The notes beneath the pieces are model-generated. The model was given only the letters and a program-made list of their open reading frames with translations. It was not told the origin of the DNA and ran no database searches. The position numbers and the translations under genes are program-made. A stretch of DNA of 64,000 nucleotides from UBA1479 sp038109305 (GTDB lineage Bacteria > Pseudomonadota > Alphaproteobacteria > Rhodospirillales > Casp-alpha2), in NCBI GenBank assembly GCA_038109305.1, contig JAYNIR010000013.1, forward strand, positions 1 through 64,000. The letters are read 5' to 3'. Positions 24,502-33,229 of the stretch are shown here, piece after piece (position 1 is the first letter of the stretch; every line of letters starts with the position of its first letter).

Positions 24502-25524
24502 TCATGCCGCGTCAGGCTGCTTCAGCGACGGAAACTCCCGCCGATAGGCAAACAGCGCCACCGACCCGCCCGTGTGCAGGAAGACGACGTTTTCTCCCTT
24601 TTTGAAAAACCCCTTACGGCAGAGGTCGATCAGGCCCGCGGCGCCTTTGCCGGAATAGACAGGGTCCAACAGAATGCCTTCCTGTCTTGCGAAAATGGTG
24701 ATCGCTTCGACCATCCCTTCCGTCGGGACGGCATAACCACCGCCAACATAGTCGCTGTTGGCGAGGACTTTTTCGGCGGGCAACGGCGATCCCGCCTTGA
24801 TCAATTCGGCTGTTTCAACGGCCAGCTTGTGAACGGCCGCCTCTTGCCTGTATTTCGGGTTTCGCACGCTCACACCGTAAACCTTGAAGGGGCTGTTCAA
24901 CGCGTGCAGCCCGGCCAAAAGCCCGGCCTGCGTTCCCGTACTTCCCGTCGCCTGGACGATCCAGTCGATTTTCAGATTCATGTCCTTGGCCTGGTGGTGA
25001 ATTTCGTCGGCGACGTTGACATACCCCAGTGCGCCGGCGGGGTTGGAACCGCCGCCGGGGATCACGTAAGGCACTTCGCCGTTTTCACGCAGCATGTCGC
25101 CGACCCGGTTGGCTTCGGCGTTCATATCCAGCCCGCCGGGATAGAACCGGTGCGTCGCGCCGAACAGGTCGTCAAGCATTACGTTTCCGGTTTCTTCGTA
25201 ATCCGCTCCCATGTCGGAAACCCGGCGTTCCAACAGGATTTCGCAGCGCATGTCCAACTTGCAGGCGGCGGCGGCGGTCTGCCGCGCGTGGTTGGACTGC
25301 GTAGCGCCCTGGGTCACGACGACGGTTGCCTTTTTGTCCTGCGCCTCGGCCATCAGGAATTCGAGCTTGCGGGTTTTGTTGCCGCCGGATGCGAGGCCCG
25401 TACAGTCATCCCGCTTGATCCATAGGTTCGGCCCGCCGAGGTGTACGGTCAGCCTTTTCATGGGCTCCAGGGGCGTCGGTTGATGGCACAGGTTGACGCG
25501 GGGAAATTTGCTTAGGTCAATCAT
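24502..25524 (-). CDS. D-cysteine desulfhydrase / L-cysteate sulfo-lyase family enzyme
   Basis: A 340-residue PLP enzyme of the ACC deaminase/D-cysteine desulfhydrase family, 1:1 with CuyA-type cysteate lyases. FPRVNLCHQPTPLEPM is the N-terminal signature, CTGLASGGNKTRKLEFLMAE contains the Schiff-base Lys and QGATQSNHARQTAA the active-site Ser/Asn. TGSTGTQAGL is the phosphate loop. The reaction is loss of a sulfur group (sulfide or sulfite) from a cysteine-like amino acid giving pyruvate; which one is not settled by sequence. GGAGGA precedes ATG 25524. A LysR regulator diverges from it. Confidence 0.85.
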   Translation of the reverse strand: MIDLSKFPRVNLCHQPTPLEPMKRLTVHLGGPNLWIKRDDCTGLASGGNKTRKLEFLMAEAQDKKATVVVTQGATQSNHARQTAAAACKLDMRCEILLERRVSDMGADYEETGNVMLDDLFGATHRFYPGGLDMNAEANRVGDMLRENGEVPYVIPGGGSNPAGALGYVNVADEIHHQAKDMNLKIDWIVQATGSTGTQAGLLAGLHALNSPFKVYGVSVRNPKYRQEAAVHKLAVETAELIKAGSPLPAEKVLANSDYVGGGYAVPTEGMVEAITIFARQEGILLDPVYSGKGAAGLIDLCRKGFFKKGENVVFLHTGGSVALFAYRREFPSLKQPDAA

Positions 25525-25629
25525 TGTTCCTCCTGAACGGCGTCGCTGCGGGAGATTCCGATGGTTAAAAGCTGACGGGGGAACGTCCGGTAGGCCAATG
25601 CTATGTTTCGTATACATTATGTGTTTTTT

Positions 25630-25653
25630 GCATGATTAAATGCGCGATGGCAT
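25630..25653. promoter_or_regulatory. Probable LysR operator: GCAT/ATGC half-sites at helical spacing
   Basis: GCAT (25630-25633), ATGC (25640-25643) and GCAT (25650-25653) alternate at ten-base steps, giving two overlapping inverted repeats on one face of the helix. They lie in the 216-base divergent region between the lyase and its LysR gene, where such regulators bind. Confidence 0.4.
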
Positions 25654-25740
25654 GATGGGCGCGAGACAAGCGGGGTCACCGGGCGGGCGTCCGCTGGACA
25701 TCGACCGAGCATCGGCCGGGCATCGGACAGGCAAGGCAGC

Positions 25741-26664
25741 ATGGATTTACAGTGGTTCAAGGATTTGGCGAGCCTGGCGCGGACCGGGAACTTTTCCCGC
25801 GCGGCGGGGTTGAACAACATCAGCCAGTCCGCCTTCAGCCGCCGAATCCAGGCGCTGGAGGATTGGGTCGGAACCCCGCTGGTTGACCGCACCCGCCATC
25901 CGATCGCCCTCACCCAGGCCGGCGAACAGATGCTGGAAGCGAGCGAGCAGGCCATCGCCCGGGTCGAAACGGAACGGGCGCAAATTCAGGGATCGCTTAG
26001 CCAGCCGGATAAATACGTCGTGACCTTCGCCGCCCAGCACTCCATCGGCTGGTGGTATTATCTGGCCTGGCTGCAGGCGTTCGAAAAATCATTCGGACCT
26101 CTCATTTCGCGGCTTCTCGCCGATAACCTGCCCAACTGCATTTCCGCCCTGGAACGCGGCGAGGCGGATTTCGTGATGTCTTACGGAAGCCGATATGCAA
26201 GCGGCGTCGAGGACCGTCCCCATTTCGAACACCTGATCATCGGCCGCGACCGGCTGATCCCCGTTGCAAAGGCCGGCGCGGACGGCGATCCGCTGTTCCG
26301 CATTGAAGAAGACGCAACGCACGCAGTCCCCTATTTGCGGTTCGGGCCCACCGCGCCCATCGGCTGGCACATCGAACCAGTGATCAAGGAGCGCAACCTG
26401 GCCCCGCGCCTCAATACCGTCTATGAAAATTCAATGGGCGGCGCGCTGCGTATCCGTGCGCGCGAAGGGCTGGGGATGGCATGGCTGCCGCAAAGCCTGG
26501 TCGAGCCGGATTTGCAAACCGGGCTTCTGGCGTGGGCGGGCGGCGAGGACTGGACGATCGATCTGGAAATCCGCCTGCACCGGGCGCAAAACAACCCGAA
26601 CACGCTGATCCGCGATATCTGGGATTATTTGAAAGGCCGCGAAGGCGATCCGCTTTTGCCGTGA
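25741..26664 (+). CDS. LysR-family transcriptional regulator
   Basis: A 307-residue LysR regulator. The N-terminal winged helix-turn-helix spans residues 1-60 (MDLQWFKDLASLARTGNFSR, then NISQSAFSRRIQALEDWVG), followed by the linker helix and a substrate-binding domain. It reads away from the cysteate/D-cysteine lyase gene, so it most likely senses that enzyme's substrate and controls it, like CuyR in other alphaproteobacteria. The effector is inferred from position only. Confidence 0.92.
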   Translation: MDLQWFKDLASLARTGNFSRAAGLNNISQSAFSRRIQALEDWVGTPLVDRTRHPIALTQAGEQMLEASEQAIARVETERAQIQGSLSQPDKYVVTFAAQHSIGWWYYLAWLQAFEKSFGPLISRLLADNLPNCISALERGEADFVMSYGSRYASGVEDRPHFEHLIIGRDRLIPVAKAGADGDPLFRIEEDATHAVPYLRFGPTAPIGWHIEPVIKERNLAPRLNTVYENSMGGALRIRAREGLGMAWLPQSLVEPDLQTGLLAWAGGEDWTIDLEIRLHRAQNNPNTLIRDIWDYLKGREGDPLLP

Positions 26665-26683
26665 CGGCGGCGAAAGCCGTTGA

Positions 26684-27481
26684 TCAGGCTTCCCCCGCCA
26701 GATCGGCGAGGGATACGCGCTTCAGCTTATAGGCTTCGAGCAGTTCCAGTTCGACCGTGGCCGACCGCCCCAGTTCGGTCAGCACCGTGGTGCGGACGAA
26801 GCGCTTCAACTCGTTGGATTGGCCGGGGAAGACCAGGATGTTGGTCAACAGTTCGCGCCGCACCAGGGGCGGGAACGCCATCAATTCGCCGACTAGAAGC
26901 TGTTTGACCGCGACCGGAATGCGGATTGAGCCGAACAGCCGGTCGAGGCAGAAACTGTAAATGCCGAAATCGAGCCGCCCCACCACTTCGGCGGTGAACG
27001 ACTTGAATTCCTCGACGAACGTCGGCGCGGCGACGGTGCCATCCAACATCCGCCGGACGATTTCCAGAAACTGGCGGTAGCGGCGGCGGGCCGGCGACAT
27101 GCGGTCGTTGAGGTCCGCATCAAGCGCCCGGATTTCCGCCTCGTGGAAGCCGCGTTCCAAAAGCGTGCGGGCGGAATCCCGCACCCGCGGGTCCAGCGCC
27201 TGTTCCTCGATCAGCTGAAACAGCCGTTCATAGGCGGCGCGGTCTTTCTTTTTGCGGACGGATTTCGCGACCTGACCAAGCGGCAGGATCGCCGCCTGGG
27301 CAACCAGCTTGTCCCGCGAATAGATCGCCGCCATGGCGGCGGCGTCGGCGGGCAGCTTCTGGGTGCGGTCGAAATCCTCGGTAATCACGAAACGGTGGCC
27401 GTCGGCGACCGTCAAATACCGGTTCAACTTGCAGCATTCCAGGAAGTGATCGGCTAGGTTGACGGGTGCAATGTCGCTCAC
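26684..27481 (-). CDS. Conserved-looking protein of unknown function
   Basis: I do not recognise this 265-residue protein. It is soluble and rich in Arg/Leu helices, with a charged middle (SVRKKKDRAAYERLFQLIEEQ) and ends QSNELKRFVRTTVLTELGRS..LADLAGEA. I prefer GTG 27481 (SDIAPVNLADHFLECCKLN) as start, because upstream codons to TTG 27628 look less protein-like and a GGAAGAG lies upstream; the longer form would be 314 residues. It is convergent with the LysR gene and has no other partner. Confidence 0.7.
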   Translation of the reverse strand: MSDIAPVNLADHFLECCKLNRYLTVADGHRFVITEDFDRTQKLPADAAAMAAIYSRDKLVAQAAILPLGQVAKSVRKKKDRAAYERLFQLIEEQALDPRVRDSARTLLERGFHEAEIRALDADLNDRMSPARRRYRQFLEIVRRMLDGTVAAPTFVEEFKSFTAEVVGRLDFGIYSFCLDRLFGSIRIPVAVKQLLVGELMAFPPLVRRELLTNILVFPGQSNELKRFVRTTVLTELGRSATVELELLEAYKLKRVSLADLAGEA

Positions 27482-27936
27482 GTGGCCGCTCTTCCGCCCA
27501 TTCTCGCCTTTCTTGCCGGCAGCCGGATGTAAACCAGTCAACAAAACCAGATAAACCTCATCGCGTCCGATCCTACGGACGTTTCCCTTAACGAAATGAT
27601 AACTCACCGACCCGGCCACGGACAGCAATGCTTTTACTAAACATAAACGTGTATATGGCCCATCACTTGTTGAAATCGTGTAGTGATTTTTCCGGCATTC
27701 ATGGATCTGGTGATTATCATGGAAGGCATCGGCGACGCCCCCGCTGTCGCCGGTTGGAAGCCTCTCGCGGCGAGCTTTGTGGATTGCCTCCGCGGTTCCA
27801 GGACGACGGCCCCTTCTCTAAGCGAGGGGCCATCGTCAACCCCCAAATTTAAGCGCGGCCTCCGGACCGCGCTCTTTTTTTACGGGATGGAATGGCGACG
27901 GGAAATGCCGTTGACGGCGCGTCAGGCTGCCGGGTG
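27482..27936. other. 455-base gap with structured region and orphan terminator
   Basis: The left part is the leader of the unknown minus-strand gene. The right part is rich in hairpins on the + strand: 27737-27757 (six base pairs, arms ggcgac/gtcgcc), 27803-27836, and a textbook terminator at 27853-27880. No good protein frame explains it. It looks like a small non-coding RNA of about 150-220 bases. Confidence 0.45.
27853..27880 (+). terminator. Strong rho-independent terminator with no gene upstream
   Basis: Seven-base arms (agcgcgg and ccgcgct) enclose an eight-base loop and are followed by CTTTTTTT. It is oriented to end a + strand transcript, yet no + strand gene lies in the previous 1.1 kb. 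Confidence 0.85.
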
Positions 27937-28626
27937 TCAGACCATTCTGGGCCCTTGGCGGAGCCGCTTGAGAATACCCAAAGGCGACGGCAGCCGTCCC
28001 AATGCCTGCTGCGCCTTCGCCTTGACCATCGGGATCTTCAGAACATCAGTGAGCCGCCGGTCCAGATAGCCCCACGTGTCGACGAAATCGTCCGACGTGT
28101 CGGTCAGCCAGTACAGCACGGTCGAGGTATAGACCGGCGCCAGCAACCCCCGCTTGGTATAGTGATTAAAGTCGGCGGCGCGGTCACCCGCCGCATGCCA
28201 GATATGATCGCAGGTCCGCCACGTCATCCGCGCGGCCAGCGGCGCGTGCACCGGCAGCGTCAGGAACGACAGCAGGCGGCGGATCGCCTCCCGGTAAGGC
28301 GCGTTCAGTTCAAGCCGCACCTGAACCCCGGTCATCACCCGGTCACGAATGCGCATGTTATCAAGCCCGCGTTTGGACAATTCCAACAGCATCCGCTGGT
28401 CAGACCAAACGGCGAAATGGTCGGCGGCGTCGGTCATGCCGCCGGGAAACGCCCTTAGGACCGCCTCCGGCCCCTGCCCCAGGTCCTTGGCCCCGGCCTC
28501 GAACGCCTTGCGGGTCCAGCCGTCGAACGGCACGTGGGCAAGACCGGCTTCTAGAACCTGATCGCGTACCGCTTGATGCCGGCGGGCGGCCTCGTCGGCG
28601 GTCATGCGGTTGGAGGTTGCCGTCAT
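27937..28626 (-). CDS. COQ9 family protein (ubiquinone biosynthesis)
   Basis: A 229-residue COQ9 homologue. COQ9 has a TetR-like fold and binds lipid; in mitochondria it delivers ubiquinone intermediates to COQ7. The conserved C-terminal segment is here: VYTSTVLYWLTDTSDDFVDT..LDRRLTDVLKIP. The middle has PLAARMTWRTCDHIWHAAGD. The ATG overlaps the def stop by four bases, so translation is coupled to peptide deformylase; the functions are unrelated. COQ9 in bacteria is nearly confined to alphaproteobacteria. Confidence 0.93.
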   Translation of the reverse strand: MTATSNRMTADEAARRHQAVRDQVLEAGLAHVPFDGWTRKAFEAGAKDLGQGPEAVLRAFPGGMTDAADHFAVWSDQRMLLELSKRGLDNMRIRDRVMTGVQVRLELNAPYREAIRRLLSFLTLPVHAPLAARMTWRTCDHIWHAAGDRAADFNHYTKRGLLAPVYTSTVLYWLTDTSDDFVDTWGYLDRRLTDVLKIPMVKAKAQQALGRLPSPLGILKRLRQGPRMV

Positions 28627-29180
28627 GCGCCTTCTCCGTCTTCTACGTCGTCGTCGGTTTCCGTGCGCGGCGCGCGGGACATTTCCTCAACGTATCCGAA
28701 CGTGGACAAGTCCGTCATCCGCATGGGGTAGAGAATCCCGTCCAGATGGTCGCATTCGTGCTGCACCACGCGGGCATGGTATCCCGTGGCCTCGCGCCCG
28801 ACCAATTTACCGTCGGGCCCGGTAAAGTGGTATTTGATTTGGGTATGGCGCGGCACCTGGCCGGTCATTTTCGGCAGCGATAGGCAGGCCTCCCAACCAA
28901 GCGCCGTTTCCTCGCCCACCGGCTCGATTTCCGGGTTGATAAGGGCGGTCAGGGGCACTTCCTTGCCGTCGTCCGTGCGGTTGCCGGGAACCCGCAGCAC
29001 AACGATCCGGAGCGGCACGTGCACCTGGGGTGCGGCCAGCCCCACGCCCGGCGCATGGGCCATGGTTTCCATCATGTCGGCGATCAGCCGTTGGATGCGG
29101 GGATCGGTCGGATCTGACACCGGATGGGCCTTGGCGGCCAGGACCGGATGCCCCATGCGGGCGATTTTCAGAATGGCCAT
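28623..29180 (-). CDS. def: Peptide deformylase
   Basis: A 185-residue metalloenzyme removing formyl groups from new proteins. All three motifs are seen: GVGLAAPQ, E-A-C-L-S-L-P with the metal-ligand Cys, and QHECDHLDG with the two metal-ligand His and catalytic Glu. Motif 2 has Ala where the type I consensus has Gly (EGCLS), so it belongs to a variant group, maybe a second deformylase of this genome. The start ATG 29180 begins MAILKIARMGHPVL, the normal family start. Confidence 0.93.
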   Translation of the reverse strand: MAILKIARMGHPVLAAKAHPVSDPTDPRIQRLIADMMETMAHAPGVGLAAPQVHVPLRIVVLRVPGNRTDDGKEVPLTALINPEIEPVGEETALGWEACLSLPKMTGQVPRHTQIKYHFTGPDGKLVGREATGYHARVVQHECDHLDGILYPMRMTDLSTFGYVEEMSRAPRTETDDDVEDGEGA

Positions 29181-29319
29181 CGAAAAATACCTCTCCCGGC
29201 GCCCCGGAATTCCCAAAAAACAGTCGATTTTTCACCCACATGCGGACTTCACAAGCGGTTTTCAATATGATAGAAGCCCGGCTTCCAGACCAGTGATAGC
29301 ACAGGCCTGAAGGATTTTG

Positions 29320-29352
29320 GCGCCCAAAAGGGGGCGCGGGGTAATCCCCCGC
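29320..29352 (+). promoter_or_regulatory. Two overlapping hairpins in the rpsU leader
   Basis: Arms 29320-29325/29332-29337 and arms 29336-29341/29347-29352 each form six pairs and share bases 29336-29337, so they compete at their junction. They lie 37 bases before the rpsU start. A role in controlling rpsU is a guess. Confidence 0.35.
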
Positions 29353-29388
29353 ATGGACTAAGTACTAGATTAGGAGCGTGAGAACACC

Positions 29389-29592
29389 GTGCAAGTCGTC
29401 GTTCGAGACAACAATGTGGACCAGGCCCTGAAGGCCCTGAAGAAAAAGATGCAGCGTGAAGGTATCTTCCGCGAAATGAAGCTCCGCCGCTCCTACGAAA
29501 AGCCGTCCGAACGCCGGGCCCGTGAAAAGGCCGAGGCCGTGCGCCGCGCCCGCAAGCTGGAGCGCAAGCGCCTGGAGCGCGAAGGCTTCTAG
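29389..29592 (+). CDS. rpsU: 30S ribosomal protein S21
   Basis: A 67-residue basic protein: MQVVVRDNNVDQALKALKKK, then F-R-E-M-K-L-R-R-S-Y-E-K-P-S-E-R-R, the complete S21 pattern. It starts with GTG at 29389 and AGGAG lies 12 bases upstream. It is a single gene with a strong terminator 29 bases after the stop. It diverges from def. Confidence 0.97.
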   Translation: MQVVVRDNNVDQALKALKKKMQREGIFREMKLRRSYEKPSERRAREKAEAVRRARKLERKRLEREGF

Positions 29593-29620
29593 CCCTCCCC
29601 GGTCCGATGCGGCATTGACC

Positions 29621-29650
29621 GCCGCCCATGGCCTCATGGGCGGCGTTTTC
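29621..29650 (+). terminator. Rho-independent terminator of rpsU
   Basis: A perfect ten-base-pair stem (29621-29630 with 29635-29644) with loop GCCT is followed by GTTTTC. Confidence 0.9.
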
Positions 29651-29748
29651 ATGTCCGCCTTGACAGGCCGCGGCCAAGCACCTACCCGAAGGGAAGGAAT
29701 GGCCCGATGAAAAGCAGCGGGGGTTGAAAAGGCGACCGGCCGACGTCC

Positions 29749-31737
29749 ATGGATCAGCGAAGCGCAAACCTTAAGATCCTCGAACAGTCCGCACCCGACC
29801 TGTTCAGGGCCGTAAGCGACTTAGGCCCCGGCGCGGCCGCCCTGGGCTTCGTCCTTTCCGATACGGTCGACCTGCCGGCCCGGCTGATGATTTCCGGTCC
29901 AAACCCCGACAAACGGACACCGCACCTGTCGAAATTCGCGGCCTTGCTGGTGGCCGAGGCCATTGACCGGAACATCCCCTTTTTCGACGACCCCGCCTAT
30001 TCGCTGTCCTGCTGCCTGCTGACCATCGGCACGCCGTCGACGGCGGCGGTGATGGACGCCATCCAGCGCACCGGCTGCATCTATCTGTTCATGGCCGTCC
30101 CAGATACGACGCATCTGAACGCCTGGATCGACCATGTCCGGCTTGATGAAATTACCGACCGCGTGCGCCGCTACGGCGGCGAGGTCTTTTTTTTACAATC
30201 CAGCGACCCCGTCCGCATCGTCGGCGATGTCTTCACCGGCCTGTCGTCGACGGCGCCCAGCGCCCTGGATGGTTTAAGCATCGCTGCCTACAGCGATCAA
30301 GCGCTGGCACGGTCCGTCGCCGATCAAATGGGTCAACTGGGCTTCCATGCCCTCTCCACAGTCGGCACCTTCTACGACCAATGCCTGATGCTCAAAAATT
30401 CCGACCACAACCTGCGGCGCGGCAACGCGTTCCTTTATTCCAACCGGACCCGTCTCGCCCCGGACATGGCCGCGCTGATCGTCGGCAGCGGCCCGTCCTT
30501 GGACAACGACCTGCCGTTCATTGCCCGACACCAGGACAAGGCGGTGATCATCAGTTGCGGGTCCGCGCTGGCGCCGTTGCTGGCCGCCGGGATCAAACCG
30601 GATTTTCATGTCGAGCTGGAAAACGTCAATGTCTCGCCGACCTTGCTGCCGGCGGTCGAAAATCATGATGTCAGCGGCATCACGCTGGTCGCGCCGGCGA
30701 CCGTGGACCCCATCGCGACGAAGCATTTCGACCGGGTGATTTTTTCGTTCCGCCCGAACCTGAGCAACCTGCCGTTGCTCGGCCTGTCCAACGACACGGT
30801 CCCCGTTTTGGCCGAACCCACCGTGGTCAATCTAGGGCTCGCGTTCGCGCGGGAACGCGACTTCCCTGAAATCGTGTTTTTCGGCACCGACATGGGCGTC
30901 CGGTCATTGGACAGCCCCAACGATCACGCGCAGGGCACCTGGCACACCGAAGAAGACAGCGGCTATGAATACGCCGAACACGAAATCCAGGTTCCGGCGA
31001 ATTTCGGCGGCACGAGCTACACCACGCGCGGTCTTTTCCAGGCGCTTCACGTGGTATCGCTCGCCGTCGCCAACGACCCGAGCGGACGCCACTACATCAA
31101 CTGCAGCGACGGCGCCGAAATCGCCGGCGCGATGCCCAAACACTCGCGGGAGATGTCGCCGCAGATACCGAAAACGGCCAAGCCCGATCTGGTCGCGCAA
31201 ATCATCGGCGAATTCGAACCGTGGGATCCTGAAAAAATACCGAATGCTTGGCCGGGCCCTGACCTGGTCGCGCTGATCAAGGATAAGCTCGGCGAAACCC
31301 AGCGCGATCTGCGCGGCATCCGGAACTTCGCCGACAAATCCTACATCCCGCAGGTTTGCATGCCCTACGATTTCGCCAAGGGGCACCTGTATCCGGCGCC
31401 GCCGGGGATCGGCAGCGTTGCCAACATGCTGGTGCGGGGGACGGTCGGCGCGCTCATCCTGTTCATGGAGTACTACCTGAACCGCGTCGCCCGGAAGGAA
31501 GATATCTACACCGTCGGCGACATCTGCGTCCGCGTGATCTGTGAGATCCTCGACGACCTGATGGCCGAGGCGGACGACCGCCTGTCCGGCAGCCGGCCTG
31601 AAAACATCCCGGCATACGAAGACCTGCCGGAACCACCGGAAAAGTCGTTCCCCCCCCTGCCGACGATGCCGCGCAACGCCGAATGCCCGTGCGGATCGGG
31701 CAAACGGTTCAAGAACTGCCACGGCGCGGCGGCCTGA
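29749..31737 (+). CDS. Maf/DUF115 motility-associated glycosyltransferase with SEC-C tail
   Basis: A 662-residue protein. Residues about 235-470 form the DUF115 (MptE-like) domain with the nucleotide-sugar motif VGSGPSLDNDL near residue 245, then SCGSALAPLLAAGIKPDFHV and FFGTDMG. This is the core of Maf proteins that attach pseudaminic or legionaminic acid to flagellins. Residues 640-660 add a SEC-C zinc motif (AECPCGSGKRFKNCHG), which in other proteins binds metal and ribosomes or SecB. No flagellin or sugar-synthesis gene is nearby. A ribosome-binding site for ATG 29749 is weak, so the start is likely but not certain. Confidence 0.82.
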   Translation: MDQRSANLKILEQSAPDLFRAVSDLGPGAAALGFVLSDTVDLPARLMISGPNPDKRTPHLSKFAALLVAEAIDRNIPFFDDPAYSLSCCLLTIGTPSTAAVMDAIQRTGCIYLFMAVPDTTHLNAWIDHVRLDEITDRVRRYGGEVFFLQSSDPVRIVGDVFTGLSSTAPSALDGLSIAAYSDQALARSVADQMGQLGFHALSTVGTFYDQCLMLKNSDHNLRRGNAFLYSNRTRLAPDMAALIVGSGPSLDNDLPFIARHQDKAVIISCGSALAPLLAAGIKPDFHVELENVNVSPTLLPAVENHDVSGITLVAPATVDPIATKHFDRVIFSFRPNLSNLPLLGLSNDTVPVLAEPTVVNLGLAFARERDFPEIVFFGTDMGVRSLDSPNDHAQGTWHTEEDSGYEYAEHEIQVPANFGGTSYTTRGLFQALHVVSLAVANDPSGRHYINCSDGAEIAGAMPKHSREMSPQIPKTAKPDLVAQIIGEFEPWDPEKIPNAWPGPDLVALIKDKLGETQRDLRGIRNFADKSYIPQVCMPYDFAKGHLYPAPPGIGSVANMLVRGTVGALILFMEYYLNRVARKEDIYTVGDICVRVICEILDDLMAEADDRLSGSRPENIPAYEDLPEPPEKSFPPLPTMPRNAECPCGSGKRFKNCHGAAA

Positions 31738-31768
31738 AGCAGCAGCCTGAAGCGGCGGCCTTAAAAGT

Positions 31769-31801
31769 AAACGCCCGGCGGGTCGGACCAGCCGGGCGTT
31801 T
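31769..31801. terminator. Bidirectional terminator between maf-like gene and pntB
   Basis: Perfect 11-base arms (31769-31779 and 31791-31801) enclose an 11-base loop, with A/T bases on both sides, serving two convergent genes. Confidence 0.85.
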
Positions 31802-31823
31802 CAAAACAAAATCTATTCCGACG

Positions 31824-33218
31824 TTACTCCAAGGCTTGGACGATCTCTTCCGTCATCTTCTTGGCGTCGCCGAACAGCATCATGGTGCCGTCGTTGTAAA
31901 ACAGCGGATTGTCGACCCCGGCGTAGCCCGACGCCATGGAGCGCTTAACGAACAGAACCGTGCCCGCCTTTTCAACGTCCAGGATCGGCATCCCGGCGAT
32001 GGGGCTCGACGGGTCGGTCTTGGCGCTCGGGTTCGTCACGTCGTTGGCACCGATGACGTAGGCGACCTCGGCGGTCGAGAACTCGTGGTTGATTTCCTCA
32101 AGTTCGAACACTTCGTCATAGGGCACGTTGGCTTCGGCCAGCAGCACGTTCATGTGCCCGGGCATGCGGCCCGCCACCGGATGGATGGCGTATTTGACCT
32201 CGACGCCTTCCTTCTTCAGCTGATCAGCCATTTCGCGGACCGCGTGCTGCGCCTGGGCGACGGCCATGCCGTATCCGGGAACGATGATGACCTTGGACGC
32301 GTTCTTCATAATGAAGGCCGCGTCGTCCGCCGCACCGGATTTAACCGTTTTTCCCTCGTTCGAGGCGCCCGCGCCGCTGGCGACCGCTTCGCCGCCGAAG
32401 CCGCCCAGTAGCACGTTGACGATCGAGCGGTTCATGCCCTTGCACATGATGTAGGACAGGATCGCGCCCGATGACCCCACCAGCGCGCCTGTGATGATCA
32501 ACGCCGGGTTCGACAGCGTGAAGCCGATGCCCGCCGCCGCCCAGCCGGAATAAGAGTTGAGCATGGAAACGACCACCGGCATGTCCGCGCCGCCGATCGG
32601 GATGATGATCAAGAAACCGATGGCGAAGGACAGCGCCGCGATGGCCCAATAGACTTCGCGCGATTCCGATCCGACGAAGGTGATGATCAGCCCCAGAATG
32701 GCGAGGCCGACGATCAGGTTCAGCTTGTGCTGCCCCGGGAAGGTGATGGGCGCGCCCGACATGATGCCCTGCAACTTGGCGAAGGCGATGACCGAGCCCG
32801 AAAACGTGATCGCGCCGATGGCGGTGCCGAGCGACATTTCAATCAGGCTCGCGCCGGCGATTTCACCCGCTTTGCCCAGGCCATAGGCGCTCGGGTTATA
32901 GAGCGCCGCCGTGGCGACGAACACCGCCGCCATGCCGACCAGCGAGTGGAAGGCGGCGACAAGCTGCGGCAGCGCGGTCATCTGAATGCGCAGCGCGACG
33001 ATGGTGCCAACGGCGCCGCCGATCAGGATCGCCAGAACGATCATGCCGAACGACATCACCCCCGGCGACATCAGCGTCGTCGCCACCGCGATGAACATAC
33101 CGACGATACCAATCAGGTTGCCGCGGCGCGCGGTCACAGGCGAGCTCAGCCCGCGCAGAGCCAGGATGAACAGGACGGATGAAATAAGGTAGGCGTAGCC
33201 AGTCCAGGATGCGGTCAT
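31824..33218 (-). CDS. pntB: NAD(P) transhydrogenase subunit beta
   Basis: A 464-residue subunit with nine or so membrane helices (residues 1-270) and the cytosolic NADP-binding domain III at the end. IIVPGYGMAVAQAQHAVREM is its nucleotide-binding loop and HPVAGRMPGHMNVLLAEA its second hallmark. The enzyme uses proton-motive force to make NADPH from NADH. It is the last gene of pntA1-pntA2-pntB on the minus strand. Confidence 0.97.
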   Translation of the reverse strand: MTASWTGYAYLISSVLFILALRGLSSPVTARRGNLIGIVGMFIAVATTLMSPGVMSFGMIVLAILIGGAVGTIVALRIQMTALPQLVAAFHSLVGMAAVFVATAALYNPSAYGLGKAGEIAGASLIEMSLGTAIGAITFSGSVIAFAKLQGIMSGAPITFPGQHKLNLIVGLAILGLIITFVGSESREVYWAIAALSFAIGFLIIIPIGGADMPVVVSMLNSYSGWAAAGIGFTLSNPALIITGALVGSSGAILSYIMCKGMNRSIVNVLLGGFGGEAVASGAGASNEGKTVKSGAADDAAFIMKNASKVIIVPGYGMAVAQAQHAVREMADQLKKEGVEVKYAIHPVAGRMPGHMNVLLAEANVPYDEVFELEEINHEFSTAEVAYVIGANDVTNPSAKTDPSSPIAGMPILDVEKAGTVLFVKRSMASGYAGVDNPLFYNDGTMMLFGDAKKMTEEIVQALE

Positions 33219-33229
33219 TGGTCAGCCCC

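Noticed and set aside
25690..25730. Short repeats of GCATCGG before the LysR gene
   Set aside because: Two or three imperfect copies in GC-rich DNA; too short to call a repeat element.
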